Shown in pieces: positions 24,891-33,922 of a stretch of DNA of 64,000 nucleotides. The stretch lies in the NCBI RefSeq assembly GCF_002564045.1, contig NZ_PDJK01000002.1, positions 3,968,001-4,032,000 of the forward strand, read 5' to 3'. A program made the position numbers and the translations under genes. Origin of the DNA: Amycolatopsis sulphurea. GTDB lineage: Bacteria > Actinomycetota > Actinomycetes > Mycobacteriales > Pseudonocardiaceae. Every line of letters begins with the position of its first letter. The first letter of the stretch is position 1. The notes under the pieces are model-generated. The model ran no database searches. It was given only the letters and a program-made list of their open reading frames with translations, and was not told where the DNA came from.

Positions 24891-26252
24891 TCATTCGGCT
24901 TCCGGGGGCGCGCTGTCGGCGAACCGCACCTGGTTCCGGCCGCCTTCCTTGGCCGAATAGACCGCGGTGTCGGCGGCCTGCAGGAGCTCTTCCAGGGTCG
25001 TTCCGTCCGGGCCGAGCAGGGCCACCCCGATCGAGGCGGTGCGGCCGCTGATGACCGCCGAGCCACCCCGCTTGTCCGTGGTCACGATGCGCTGTTCGGC
25101 GATCGCGGTGCGGATGCGCTCGGCGGTCACCTTCGCCGCGGTGGCGTCCACTTCCGGCAGCAGCACCAGGAATTCCTCACCACCGAACCGGCCGGTGATG
25201 TCCTTGGGGCGGGTGCTCTCGTCGAGCGTCTGCGCGACCGTGCGGAGCACGTCGTCGCCCGCCGGATGGCCGAACGTGTCGTTGATCCATTTGAAGTGGT
25301 CCAGATCGATCATCAGCAGCGCGAGATTGTCCCCGCCGCGGGTGGTCCTGACCAATGCCCGCTCCGCGTATTCGGACCAGCCGCGCACGTTGAAGATGCC
25401 GGTCTTCGGGTCGGTGCGGGCCTCGGACTGCAGTTGGTTGATTTCCGCCAGCCGGTTGCCCAGCACCGTGATGAGCACCAGGATCACGATCGCGGGCGGG
25501 AAGTTGAGCAGCAGGACGGTGGCGATCGTGCCCAGCCCGATGGTGGACAGTTCGAGCAGGTTGTCGTCCTTGGTGCCCAGCACGTTGCGCAGGGTGGGGG
25601 TGGAGGTGCCGCCGAGCGCGAGCAGCCCGCCGATCACGATCGCCTGCAGTGCCGCGTAACAGAACCCGACGAGCATCAGGATGCCGAACACCCGCAGCGA
25701 GTTCTCCGGGGACAGCCGGGCCAGCTCCGCCGAGGCGAAGGCCTGATACAGCTCGTGGGCCACCAGCGCGGAAACCGCGTGGGTGAACGAGGTGAACAGG
25801 AACTTGTGCGGTGGTCGCCGGGAATTGAACCAGCGCTGCCCGCGCACGATCAGGATCAGCAGCAGGGTCAGGTGGATCGGCAGCAGCAGCGCCCCGGGGA
25901 AGACCCAGATGCCGGACAGGTCGATGTGCACCGCGGCGATCCGGTTGCGGCGGCGCTCCTCCTGCCGCCGGGTCAGTTGGATGTGGACGGTCGCGCAGAC
26001 CGCGAGCACCGCGAACCGTGCCCAGTCCAGCCCGGTCGGCCCGGTCGAGGCGATCGCGCCCGTGGCCAGCACGGCGATCGCGATCGCGTCCCAGCAGAGC
26101 AGAAACGCGATCATCCGCCGGGGCTTGGTCCACAGATCCCACGACCGCACCGGATTGCCGGAGATCAGCTCGCGCAGCCGGGCGCCGGGGCGTGCGGCCG
26201 GCTGGTGCCCGGGCTCCGGCGGTTCACCGGCGGCGGGTCCGGTTCCCGGCAT
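24891..26252 (-). CDS. Membrane diguanylate cyclase (GGDEF domain)
   Basis: 453 aa; makes cyclic di-GMP. About eight hydrophobic helices (residues 45-270) precede a GGDEF domain with RFGGEEFLVLLP. The inhibitory I-site RPKD lies exactly five residues before GGEEF, so feedback inhibition should be intact. NLALLMIDLDHFKWINDTFGH carries the first metal ligand. ATG 26252 is supported by AGGAGG nine bases upstream; an ATG farther upstream would extend into unsupported sequence. There is no EAL domain. Its upstream region holds three tandem mini-ORFs pointing the other way. Confidence 0.92.
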   Translation of the reverse strand: MPGTGPAAGEPPEPGHQPAARPGARLRELISGNPVRSWDLWTKPRRMIAFLLCWDAIAIAVLATGAIASTGPTGLDWARFAVLAVCATVHIQLTRRQEERRRNRIAAVHIDLSGIWVFPGALLLPIHLTLLLILIVRGQRWFNSRRPPHKFLFTSFTHAVSALVAHELYQAFASAELARLSPENSLRVFGILMLVGFCYAALQAIVIGGLLALGGTSTPTLRNVLGTKDDNLLELSTIGLGTIATVLLLNFPPAIVILVLITVLGNRLAEINQLQSEARTDPKTGIFNVRGWSEYAERALVRTTRGGDNLALLMIDLDHFKWINDTFGHPAGDDVLRTVAQTLDESTRPKDITGRFGGEEFLVLLPEVDATAAKVTAERIRTAIAEQRIVTTDKRGGSAVISGRTASIGVALLGPDGTTLEELLQAADTAVYSAKEGGRNQVRFADSAPPEAE

Positions 26253-26481
26253 CGGGCGGTGCCTCCTGCGGTGTCTGGGGCGGCGGACGGGTGGTTCCCA
26301 CTGCCGCATCGGGTTCGGTTACCGGTATCATCTCACTTACCGATCGCCCGGCGGTGGCACGCCGTCCGGGGGACGATCCGGAAGTGCCCCTGTGCCGGGG
26401 GCGCATTTCGACTCGACCACCACCCGAAGACGATTGCCGGACCAGTGTCCGCGTCGTCCGTCGGAAGCGAGGTGAATTCCC

Positions 26482-26502
26482 ATGCGCGACCGCGAGGCGT
26501 GA
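26482..26502 (+). CDS. Mini-ORF 1 encoding MRDREA
   Basis: ATG-CGC-GAC-CGC-GAG-GCG-TGA with GAGGTG nine bases upstream. It is the first of three copies. Differences from the other two copies are limited to the start codon and synonymous third positions, which suggests selection on the peptide. No longer gene follows in frame. Confidence 0.45.
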   Translation: MRDREA

Positions 26503-26565
26503 AGTGAGGCGTGAATATGCGCGTGCATTTTCCGGTGAATGGAGCACGGCGGGAGGTGAAGAACA

Positions 26566-26586
26566 GTGCGTGACCGCGAAGCGTGA
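26566..26586 (+). CDS. Mini-ORF 2 encoding (V/M)RDREA
   Basis: GTG-CGT-GAC-CGC-GAA-GCG-TGA with GGGAGGTG nine bases upstream. It starts 84 bp after copy 1; the sequence between the copies is unrelated, apart from the ribosome-binding region. Confidence 0.45.
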   Translation: MRDREA

Positions 26587-26639
26587 GTTCGGTGATCGGC
26601 AGACGGTGATTCGTGACAATGCGGGTGGAGGTGTGTTCC

Positions 26640-26660
26640 GTGCGTGACCGCGAGGCGTGA
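26640..26660 (+). CDS. Mini-ORF 3 encoding (V/M)RDREA
   Basis: GTG-CGT-GAC-CGC-GAG-GCG-TGA with GGAGGTG eight bases upstream, 74 bp after copy 2. A short hairpin (GCCGGT/ACCGGC, about 26695-26712) follows, then the 3' end of the convergent MFS gene. Confidence 0.45.
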   Translation: MRDREA

Positions 26661-26735
26661 AAACGTGAAAGAAACTAAGCCCCGGAATTCCGGCCGGTAC
26701 GCGAACCGGCCTGCGGGGCGCGCGGCCCAGGGGCC

Positions 26736-27950
26736 TCACTGCCGGGTCCCGGCCGCGACGGAGTGCCGGACCCGGGTCCAGGAGAGCGCGGTGGGGATCG
26801 CCAGCACGACCCCGGCCAGTCCGGCCAGTGCGACGGCGGTGACCGCGGAGCCGGTCGCCTGGGCGACCACCCCGCCGAGTGCGACGCCGATCCCCTGCGT
26901 GACGCGCAGCCCGGTGCGGTACAGCCCGCCGGCGCCCCCGCGCAGTTCGTTCGGCACCCAGGTGGAGAACGTGGCCGTGACCGTGATGATGTAGGCGCCC
27001 AGCGCACCGGCCAGCGCGAGCAGCACGAGCGCGAGCACCAGGTTCGGCTGCAGCAGGAACAGCGCCAGCAGGGCAGAGGAACCCGTCGCCAGTACGCCGG
27101 CCAGGCGCCGGCGCTGCGGGGCGGAGACGAATTTCGACAGCAGGTACGCGCCGGCGACGAAGCCGAGCGGATCGGCGGCGAGCAGCCAGCCGACCGCGGC
27201 GGACGGAGCGTGCAGCTGCTGCGCCAGCGGTGCGGCCAGCCCCTCCGGCACCACGGTCAGCCCGACCAGCCAGGACAGGGCGATCAGCACCCGAAGGCTG
27301 CGCTGCCCGAACACCCAGCGGGTGGCCGAGAACCAGGTGCTGTGCTCGCCCCCGGCGGCAGGCCGGTTGTGCACCCAGACCCGGACCAGCACCGCGGCCA
27401 CCGCGAAACTCACCGCGTCGATGGCCAGCGCCCAGGATGCGCCGACCGCGGTGACCAGGAGCCCACCTCCGGCCAACCCCAGCAGCTGCACCGTGTTCGT
27501 GGTGATCCCGCGCAGGTCCTGACTGCGTAGATACAGCTCGTCGTCGTCGAAGACCTCACGGGTGATCGCGTTCTGTGCCGCGTTCGCCGGTGATGCGGCC
27601 AGCTGCACCACCACCAGCAGCAGGCACAGTACGGCCAGCGGCATCCCGGGCACGCTCATCAGCCCCACCAGCACGGCCTGCGCGGCAGCACTCAGGCTGA
27701 GCACCGCGCGCCGCGGGTAGCGGTCGGCGAGGAAGGACAGGCCGAGCCCGCCCGCCAGCGCGGGCAGGAAGGTCAGCGCGTACACCACCGCAGCCCACAG
27801 CGCCGAGCCGGTGCGGTGATAGACCAGGATGGAGAGCGCGACCTTGGCCAGCTGGTCGCCCGCGCTCGAGATGGCTTCGGCCGCCCACAGAACGCGGTAT
27901 TCGACGTTCCGCAGCGGCGCGCTCAGCCGTGCTGTCGCGTCGGTCCTCAC
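26736..27950 (-). CDS. MFS transporter
   Basis: 404 aa with twelve predicted helices. It is of the MFS_3 / enterobactin-exporter-like type: ISSAGDQLAKVALSILVY in helix 1, LADRYPRRAVL as the loop 2-3 signature, and ELYLRSQDLRGITTNTVQLLG in the middle. GTG 27950 follows a purine-rich stretch. The substrate is unknown; efflux is the likely direction. No biosynthetic neighbour explains it. Confidence 0.88.
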   Translation of the reverse strand: MRTDATARLSAPLRNVEYRVLWAAEAISSAGDQLAKVALSILVYHRTGSALWAAVVYALTFLPALAGGLGLSFLADRYPRRAVLSLSAAAQAVLVGLMSVPGMPLAVLCLLLVVVQLAASPANAAQNAITREVFDDDELYLRSQDLRGITTNTVQLLGLAGGGLLVTAVGASWALAIDAVSFAVAAVLVRVWVHNRPAAGGEHSTWFSATRWVFGQRSLRVLIALSWLVGLTVVPEGLAAPLAQQLHAPSAAVGWLLAADPLGFVAGAYLLSKFVSAPQRRRLAGVLATGSSALLALFLLQPNLVLALVLLALAGALGAYIITVTATFSTWVPNELRGGAGGLYRTGLRVTQGIGVALGGVVAQATGSAVTAVALAGLAGVVLAIPTALSWTRVRHSVAAGTRQ

Positions 27951-28291
27951 GAGGTGCTCACTTCCCCCTTCCCGGCCGGGTCGGCCCGCCCGCATTCTGC
28001 CTGCGGCGGTGACGGCTCCGGCCGGGACGTCACATTTCCACGCCGGTCCGCTCCCCGGCGCGACCGCCAGTATGCCGCTGATCACCCGTCGGTGTCCGGC
28101 GATCGGTCCGGCCCGGTCCGGCCGATCGGCCGCCGGATACGCGGGGCAGATCGGTCCTCACTCGTTCGGCGCAGCCCTGCCTCCGTTCGTCGCGGTCGGC
28201 ATGCCTGCTGGGCCGAATGGCCTAACACTGGTAAGTGATCCGGCGGAGCGGGCCTTCGCCTCCGCCGTTTCCGGGCGACGGGGAGTGAATC
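27951..28291. other. Divergent intergenic region between the MFS and SDR genes
   Basis: 341 bp that must hold both promoters. It contains CCGAATGGCCTAA (28210-28222), which also occurs at 18880-18892 upstream of the TetR gene's 3' region. Nothing else was recognised. Confidence 0.4.
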
Positions 28292-29188
28292 ATGGACGGG
28301 CTGATGCAGGACAAGGCTGTGGTGGTGACCGGAGCGGGTCGCGGGCTCGGGGAGGCGTTCGCCGTGCACGTCGCGCGGGCCGGGGGCGCGGTGGTGTGCA
28401 ACGACGTCGACGCCGACCTCGCCGAGCAGACCGCGGCGACCATCCGGCGGCACGGCGGTCGCGCGGTCGCCAGCGGGGACAGCGTGGCCGATCCGGCGCA
28501 GGCGCAGGCGATCGTGGACCGCTGCGTGCGCGAGTTCGGGCGGATCGACGGGCTGGTGAACAACGCCGGGCTCAACTACGAGGCGTTGCCCTGGGAGGAC
28601 GACGCCGAGCAGGCCCGGCAGCTGATCGAGGTGAACGTGCTCGGCGTGCTCTACACCGGGCTGGCCGCGATCCGCGCGATGGTCGGCGCGGGCACCGGCG
28701 GGTCGATCGTGAACATCTCCTCCGGCGCCTCGCTCGGCCAGCGCAAGCTGGGTGCCTACTCGGCGAGCAAGGGCGCGGTCGCGTCGCTGACCTACTCCTG
28801 GGCGCTGGACCTGGAGGAGTCCGGCGTGCGGGTGAACGCGGTCTGCCCGCTGGCGCACACCCGGATGGTGTGGAAGTCGGAACGGGCCCTACGTGCCTGC
28901 CCGCCGGACCGCACGCCGGCGCGTATCGCCCCGGTCGTGCTGTTCCTGCTCGGCGCCGGCTCGCACGGCATCACCGGGCAGCTGATCCGCTGCAACGGCC
29001 CGCAGCTGCACGTGATGGGGCAGCCGTATCTGAAGCAGCCGATCCTCGAACGTCCGACGTGGGACACCGAGACCGTGCAGAAGGCGTTCGATGAGGTGTT
29101 CTCCGCGCATCTGGAGAACTACGGGCTGGAGAAGCGGGTGCCGCCGCGGCTGCGCAAGTTGACGGACACCTCCAGCCGGATCGCCTGA
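28292..29188 (+). CDS. Short-chain dehydrogenase/reductase
   Basis: 298 aa NAD(P)-dependent oxidoreductase. Cofactor loop TGAGRGLGEAF, NNAG motif (GLVNNAGLNYE), active-site Ser in NISSGAS and YSASK as the Tyr-x3-Lys pair. The C-terminal 60 residues extend beyond a minimal SDR and resemble the fatty-acid or steroid SDR group. It converges with an acyl-CoA ligase, so a lipid role is plausible but unproven. Confidence 0.92.
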   Translation: MDGLMQDKAVVVTGAGRGLGEAFAVHVARAGGAVVCNDVDADLAEQTAATIRRHGGRAVASGDSVADPAQAQAIVDRCVREFGRIDGLVNNAGLNYEALPWEDDAEQARQLIEVNVLGVLYTGLAAIRAMVGAGTGGSIVNISSGASLGQRKLGAYSASKGAVASLTYSWALDLEESGVRVNAVCPLAHTRMVWKSERALRACPPDRTPARIAPVVLFLLGAGSHGITGQLIRCNGPQLHVMGQPYLKQPILERPTWDTETVQKAFDEVFSAHLENYGLEKRVPPRLRKLTDTSSRIA

Positions 29189-29214
29189 GCGAGAAGGCCT
29201 GAGCCGGGAGGGTC

Positions 29215-29266
29215 TGTGAAGGGGCCCTTCACAGACTCAGAGTCCGTGAAGGGCCCCTTCACAGAC
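29215..29266. repeat. Tandem pair of GTGAAGGGGCCCTTCAC palindromes
   Basis: Two palindromes separated by AGACTCAGAGTCC lie exactly between two convergent gene ends (29188 and 29272). The position fits a bidirectional terminator. Confidence 0.75.
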
Positions 29267-29271
29267 TTGCC

Positions 29272-31116
29272 TCAGGGGTAGAGCGCGGTGATGGCCTCGG
29301 CGTAGCGGTCGTTGACCACGCGGCGTTTGAGCTTCAGCGTCGGGGTCAGCTCGCCGGATTCGGGTGTCCATGGGTGGGTGATCAGGTGGTAGCGCTTGAT
29401 CTGCTCGCTGCGGGCCAGCCGGTCGTTCGCCGCGGCGACTGCCTGGTCGATTTCGGCGCGGACCCGCTCGTGCGCGGCCAGCGCGCCGAGGCTGTCCGCC
29501 TCGATGCCGGTGGCCGCGGCCCAGGCGGGGGCGATCTCGTCGTCGAGCACGATCAGCGCGGTCACGTACGGGCGGCCGTCGCCGATCGCGACCGCCTGGC
29601 CGATCAGCGGGTGTTCCTTCAGCAGCCCCTCGATCCGCGTCGGCGCGATGTTCTTGCCGCTGGAGGTGATGATCAGTTCCTTCTTGCGGTCGGTGATCGA
29701 GACGAAGCCGTCTTCGTCGATGGTGCCTATGTCGCCGGTGGCGAACCAGCCGTCGGCGTCCTTCGCATCGGCGATCGTGCCGTCCTCCTGCAGGTAGCCG
29801 AGGAACACGATGGGGCCGCGGACGAGCAGTTCGCCGTCCTCGGCGACCTTCACCTCGACGCCTTCCAGCGGTTTCCCGACGCTGCCCGCGCGGAATGCGC
29901 CGGCGCTGTTCGCCGTCGCCGCACCGGTGGTCTCGGACAATCCCCAGACTTCCCTGATCTCCACGCCGAGCCCGGCGAGGAAGTAGAGCACTTCGAGCGG
30001 GAGCGCGGCGGCGCCGCTCGCGGCCACGTGGACCTGGTCCAGACCAAGGAGCGCCCGCACCGGGGCGAGCACTTTCTCGTCGGCTTCCGCGATGCGAGCG
30101 GCCAGTTCGGCGGGTACCTCTTCGCCCGCGCTGCGCAGTTTGTAGCCTTGCTGCAACAGTTCGTTGGCCGAGAGTAGCGCTTCACGTCGTTCCTCCGGCA
30201 CGCCGGCGAGCATGTTCTTCAAGCCTGCGGCCATTTTCTCCCACACGCGCGGGACGCCGAAGAAGCTCTGCGGGTGCACCTTGCCCAGCGCACCGATCAC
30301 ACCGGCCGGGTCGGCGACGGTGTGCACGTGCCCGGCCCAGAGGATCGGCAGGTAGATCGACAGCTCGCGTTCGGCGATGTGCGCCAGTGGCAGATACGCG
30401 ATGTTGCTGACGTGGAACGGTGCTTCGTGGACCGCCTCCACTGCGTAACCCTGGTGGATTGCATTGCGGTGCGACAGCACGACGCCTTTCGGGTCGCCGG
30501 TGGTGCCCGAGGTGTAGATCATCGCGAGCGGATCGTCCGGGTCGATTTGCAGCCAGGACTGCTCGAACGCGTCCGGGTCGGCGGCCAGTGCGGCGCGGCC
30601 CGCTTCGCGCAGGGCGGAGTAGGAGATGAACCGCTCGTCGTCCGGGATCGCGTCGTCGTCGAACATCACCACGTGCCGCAGTGCCGGCAGCTCGTCCAGC
30701 ACCGGCAGCCAGCGGGCCAGCTCGTCCGCTCCGGCGAGGAAGACCACCGGGGCCGCGCTGTGCCGGGCGACGTAGCCGATCTGCACCGGGCTGAGCGTGG
30801 CGTAGGCGGTGCACGGGATCGCGCCGAGGTGCACCGCGGCGAGGTCGGCGATCAGGTGACCGGGGCTGCTCGGTGCCATGATCAGCATCCGGTCGCGGCG
30901 GGACAGGCCGAGCCCGGCCAGCCCGCGGGACACCTCGGCGATCGCGGTACGGAATTCGCGCCAGGTCAACGTCGGGTGTCCCGGCAGGTCGAGTGAGGTG
31001 ATCGCCGGCAGGTCGCCGTATTCGACGGCATTGCGGCGCAATAGGCCCGGTATCGTCCGGCCTTCGGTCTGTTCGGCCATGGTCTGTGCGGTGGCTGCGG
31101 GATACGAGGTGGTCAC
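29272..31116 (-). CDS. Long-chain fatty acid-CoA ligase (FadD15-like)
   Basis: 614 aa adenylate-forming enzyme that activates fatty acids to acyl-CoA. AMP-binding motif IYTSGTTGDPKGVVLSH, VWGLSETTGAATAN, GWFATGDIG and DRKKELIITSSGKN with the usual C-terminal lysine region (TPTLKLKRRVV). GTG 31116 follows GGAGGGTCGCCG. Length and motif pattern match actinobacterial FadD15-type ligases. Confidence 0.92.
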   Translation of the reverse strand: MTTSYPAATAQTMAEQTEGRTIPGLLRRNAVEYGDLPAITSLDLPGHPTLTWREFRTAIAEVSRGLAGLGLSRRDRMLIMAPSSPGHLIADLAAVHLGAIPCTAYATLSPVQIGYVARHSAAPVVFLAGADELARWLPVLDELPALRHVVMFDDDAIPDDERFISYSALREAGRAALAADPDAFEQSWLQIDPDDPLAMIYTSGTTGDPKGVVLSHRNAIHQGYAVEAVHEAPFHVSNIAYLPLAHIAERELSIYLPILWAGHVHTVADPAGVIGALGKVHPQSFFGVPRVWEKMAAGLKNMLAGVPEERREALLSANELLQQGYKLRSAGEEVPAELAARIAEADEKVLAPVRALLGLDQVHVAASGAAALPLEVLYFLAGLGVEIREVWGLSETTGAATANSAGAFRAGSVGKPLEGVEVKVAEDGELLVRGPIVFLGYLQEDGTIADAKDADGWFATGDIGTIDEDGFVSITDRKKELIITSSGKNIAPTRIEGLLKEHPLIGQAVAIGDGRPYVTALIVLDDEIAPAWAAATGIEADSLGALAAHERVRAEIDQAVAAANDRLARSEQIKRYHLITHPWTPESGELTPTLKLKRRVVNDRYAEAITALYP

Positions 31117-31298
31117 CGGCGACCCTCCTCCAGAATGTGTGGTGCAGATCACTTTAAGGCCTTCCGGCTTGTCGGAACAGACCGCCGAGGCCGCGCAAAA
31201 TAGCCGTCTCAACAGGGGAAACCGACAATCACCCACCGGTGGGACGGCCCGATACCGGGCTGCTTGACTGGACTCCAGCCGTCCCCGAGGAGCCTCTG

Positions 31299-32489
31299 AT
31301 GACCGAGCTGTCCGCCCTCCGCGAATTGGCCGCCTCACTCGACGCCGCCGACCCGCTCGCGGCGAAACGCGCGGAGTTCGACCTCGATCCGGCGTTGGCC
31401 TACTTCGACGGCAACTCCCTTGGCGCGCCGCCGAAGCACGTCGCCGCGCGGGTTTCGGAGGTCGTGCGCGAGCAGTGGGGCGGGCGGTTGATCCGCTCCT
31501 GGACCGAGGGCTGGTGGGACGCCCCGGTGCGGGTCGGCGAGCGCATCGCGCCCCTGGTCGGTGCCGCGCCGGGCCAGGTCGTGGTGGCGGATTCGACGAG
31601 CGTGGACCTGTTCAAGACGCTGGTCGCCGCGGTGCGGGCGAATCCCGGCCGGGACGAGATCCTGCTTGACGCGGCGACTTTCCCCACGGACGGATACGTG
31701 GCCGCCGAGGTCGCCCGGCTCACCGGGCACACCTTGCGCCGGGTACCGGTCGCCGAGCTGGGGACCGCGGCGGGGGAGCGGACTGCGGTGGTGCTGGCGA
31801 ACCACATCGACTACGTCAGTGGGCGGCTGCACGACATGGCGGGGACCACGGCGGCCGCGCACCGGGCGGGCGCGCTGGTGGCCTGGGACCTGTGCCACAG
31901 CGTGGGCGCGGTCCCGGTCCGGCTCGACGAGTGCGAAGCGGACTTCGCCGTGGGCTGCACGTACAAGTTCCTGAACGGCGGCCCTGGCGCGCCTGCGTTC
32001 GTCTATCTGGCCCGGCGGTGGCAGGCCGGGTTCGACCAGCCGCTCGCGGGCTGGGCCGGGCACGCCGACCCGTTCGCGATGGAAGCCGGGTACCGCGGGG
32101 CGGACGGCGCCGGGCGGGCGCGGGCGGGTACCCCGGACATCCTGTCGCTGCTGGCGCTGGACGCCGCGCTCGATGTGTGGGACGGCGTGGATTTGGCGGT
32201 ACTGCGGGAAAAGGGCCTCGCCCTGGGGGATTTCTTCTTCCGCTGCCTGGATGTGCTGCTGCCCGGGTCGGAGGTGGCGACCCCGCGGGATCACGCGCGT
32301 GGGCACCAGGTCTCGGTCCGCGATCCGGGCGGGGAACGCACCATGGCCGCCCTGCACGAGCGCGGGGTACTCGGCGATTTCCGGCCGCCGGACGTACTGC
32401 GGTTCGGGCTGGCCCCGCTCTACACGACTTACGCGGAAGTGGTGCGGGCCGTCGAGACTTTGCGCGATGTCCGCGAGTCCGTGACCTGA
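31299..32489 (+). CDS. kynU: Kynureninase
   Basis: 396 aa PLP enzyme that cleaves kynurenine to anthranilate and alanine in tryptophan degradation. YFDGNSLGAPPKHV near the N-terminus, ANHIDYVSGRLHDM, and the PLP-lysine region GCTYKFLNGGPGAPAFVY are all diagnostic. ATG 31299 follows CGAGGAG. Tryptophan dioxygenase and kynurenine formamidase are not adjacent, so the pathway is either dispersed or serves another purpose. Confidence 0.93.
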   Translation: MTELSALRELAASLDAADPLAAKRAEFDLDPALAYFDGNSLGAPPKHVAARVSEVVREQWGGRLIRSWTEGWWDAPVRVGERIAPLVGAAPGQVVVADSTSVDLFKTLVAAVRANPGRDEILLDAATFPTDGYVAAEVARLTGHTLRRVPVAELGTAAGERTAVVLANHIDYVSGRLHDMAGTTAAAHRAGALVAWDLCHSVGAVPVRLDECEADFAVGCTYKFLNGGPGAPAFVYLARRWQAGFDQPLAGWAGHADPFAMEAGYRGADGAGRARAGTPDILSLLALDAALDVWDGVDLAVLREKGLALGDFFFRCLDVLLPGSEVATPRDHARGHQVSVRDPGGERTMAALHERGVLGDFRPPDVLRFGLAPLYTTYAEVVRAVETLRDVRESVT

Positions 32490-32616
32490 GCGCGCCCGCT
32501 CGCCTCATCGGGTGAGGGAGGGCATCTGACCCGGCACCGGCCGGTAGGCTGGAAACCTGCTTTTACGCTGGTCGGTGCCGGATCCCCGGCCTGGATACCG
32601 GGTGGAAGGGGGCGGG

Positions 32617-32934
32617 ATGGCCCAGGCGCACAGCCGGGAAGCGCTGCTCTCCCACCTCGGCACGCTGCTGGCCGGGATCGCGCTCGGCTTCCTGCTGACC
32701 CGGTTCTGGCCGGCCTTCGCGCAGTATCCGGTGGAGTCGGTGCTCATCGCCGTGCTGATCGCTTCGGTGCTGGTGCTCGCCTGGGCGTCCCGGGAGCTCC
32801 TGCACGACCTCGTTCCGTTCCGTCGCCCGGCGCCGCCGGTGGCGGCTCCGGTGCGGCGGGAATCCAACGGCGTCCGGCCGTCCGGGCTCAGCGACGGCGC
32901 AGCCGGTCGAGGGCGAAGGCGCCGGGGCCGGTGA
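32617..32934 (+). CDS. Small two-helix membrane protein
   Basis: 105 aa. Two transmembrane helices (LLAGIALGFLLTRFWPAF; VLIAVLIASVLVLAWAS) and a basic, Pro/Arg-rich C-terminus. ATG 32617 follows GGAAGGGGGCGGG. It overlaps the convergent DoxX gene by 47 bp. No family was recognised. Confidence 0.65.
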   Translation: MAQAHSREALLSHLGTLLAGIALGFLLTRFWPAFAQYPVESVLIAVLIASVLVLAWASRELLHDLVPFRRPAPPVAAPVRRESNGVRPSGLSDGAAGRGRRRRGR

Positions 32935-33325
32935 CCGCGAGGGCGAGGAAGATCCAGGAGTACAGCGCGGCAGGTTCACCCGCGTTCTGCATCGGCAGCA
33001 GGCCGAGCGGGGCGTGCACGGTGAAGTAGGCGTAGGCCATCACGCCGGACAGCACGATCGCGGCGGCCCGGGTGTAGAGCCCGGAGAGCACCAGCAGCGC
33101 GCCGAGGACCTCGATCGCGCCGGCCCACCAGCCGGGCCACACGCCGAACGGGACGGCCATCCCGTGCCCGTCGACGCCGCCGAACAGGCCGAAACCCTGT
33201 GCGCCGTGGAAAAGGAACAGCAGCGAGACCACGACCCGGAACAGGGCGAGCACCAGGGGGCGGGCCCGGTCGAGCACGGCCGGGGTGTGCGGGGCGGTGG
33301 TGGGGGCGGCGGTGGCGATGCTCAT
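32888..33325 (-). CDS. DoxX family membrane protein
   Basis: 145 aa with four helices and the DoxX pattern (FRVVVSLLFLFHGAQGFGLFGG; WAGAIEVLGALLVLSGLYTRAAA). In mycobacteria a DoxX protein works with superoxide dismutase and SseA in oxidative stress; no such partners are adjacent here. ATG 33325 follows GGAAGGA. Confidence 0.9.
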   Translation of the reverse strand: MSIATAAPTTAPHTPAVLDRARPLVLALFRVVVSLLFLFHGAQGFGLFGGVDGHGMAVPFGVWPGWWAGAIEVLGALLVLSGLYTRAAAIVLSGVMAYAYFTVHAPLGLLPMQNAGEPAALYSWIFLALAVTGPGAFALDRLRRR

Positions 33326-33460
33326 GACAGGGGTCCTTCCCGGGCTTTTTCGGCTGCTTTCACTCCTGCGTCGAACGGCCCGGCCGGGGATCGACACCGG
33401 TGCGGAATCTTTTTCCCGCCCGGCTTCCCACCTGCGCCTGGCGCCGGGCAGACTGGCCCG

Positions 33461-33922
33461 ATGGCTGTCAGGCGCAGCGCGGGGCTGCTGCTCTTCCGCC
33501 GGTCCGCGGGCCGGGTCGAAGTGCTGCTCGGGCACATGGGCGGACCGTTCTGGGCGAAGAAGGACGAGGCGGCCTGGTCGCTGCCGAAGGGCGAGCTGGA
33601 GGAAGGCGAGGAGCCCGAAGCCGCCGCCCGCCGGGAATTCACCGAGGAGCTGGGGTTACCCGTCCCGGACGGTCCGCTCCGGCCGCTGGGCGAGGTCCGC
33701 CAGTCCGGCAAGCTGGTGACCGCCTGGGCGCTGGAAGCCGATCTCGACCCGGACACGATCGCGCCCGGCACGTTCGATCTCGAATGGCCACCGCGCTCGG
33801 GCAAGGTGCAGCAGTTCCCGGAGGTGGACCGGGTGGCGTGGTTCGACCTGGACACCGCACGGGAGAAGCTGGTCAAGGGTCAGCGTGCGTTCCTGGATCG
33901 GCTAGCCGAAGCGGGCCAGTAG
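33461..33922 (+). CDS. NUDIX hydrolase
   Basis: 153 aa. The Nudix box is complete: G-x5-E-x7-REFTEELG in GELEEGEEPEAAARREFTEELG (read as GELEEGEEPEA and AARREFTEELG). The N-terminal RRSAGLLLFRR and the whole pattern resemble MutT-like (p)ppGpp or diadenosine polyphosphate hydrolases, but the substrate cannot be fixed. The 3' end overlaps the HAD remnant by 21 bp. Confidence 0.9.
   Translation: MAVRRSAGLLLFRRSAGRVEVLLGHMGGPFWAKKDEAAWSLPKGELEEGEEPEAAARREFTEELGLPVPDGPLRPLGEVRQSGKLVTAWALEADLDPDTIAPGTFDLEWPPRSGKVQQFPEVDRVAWFDLDTAREKLVKGQRAFLDRLAEAGQ

Noticed and set aside
26018..26647. 209-codon rightward frame that overlaps the mini-ORF region
   Set aside because: It starts inside the diguanylate cyclase gene on the other strand, has no domain, and ignores the conserved SD-start-stop units.
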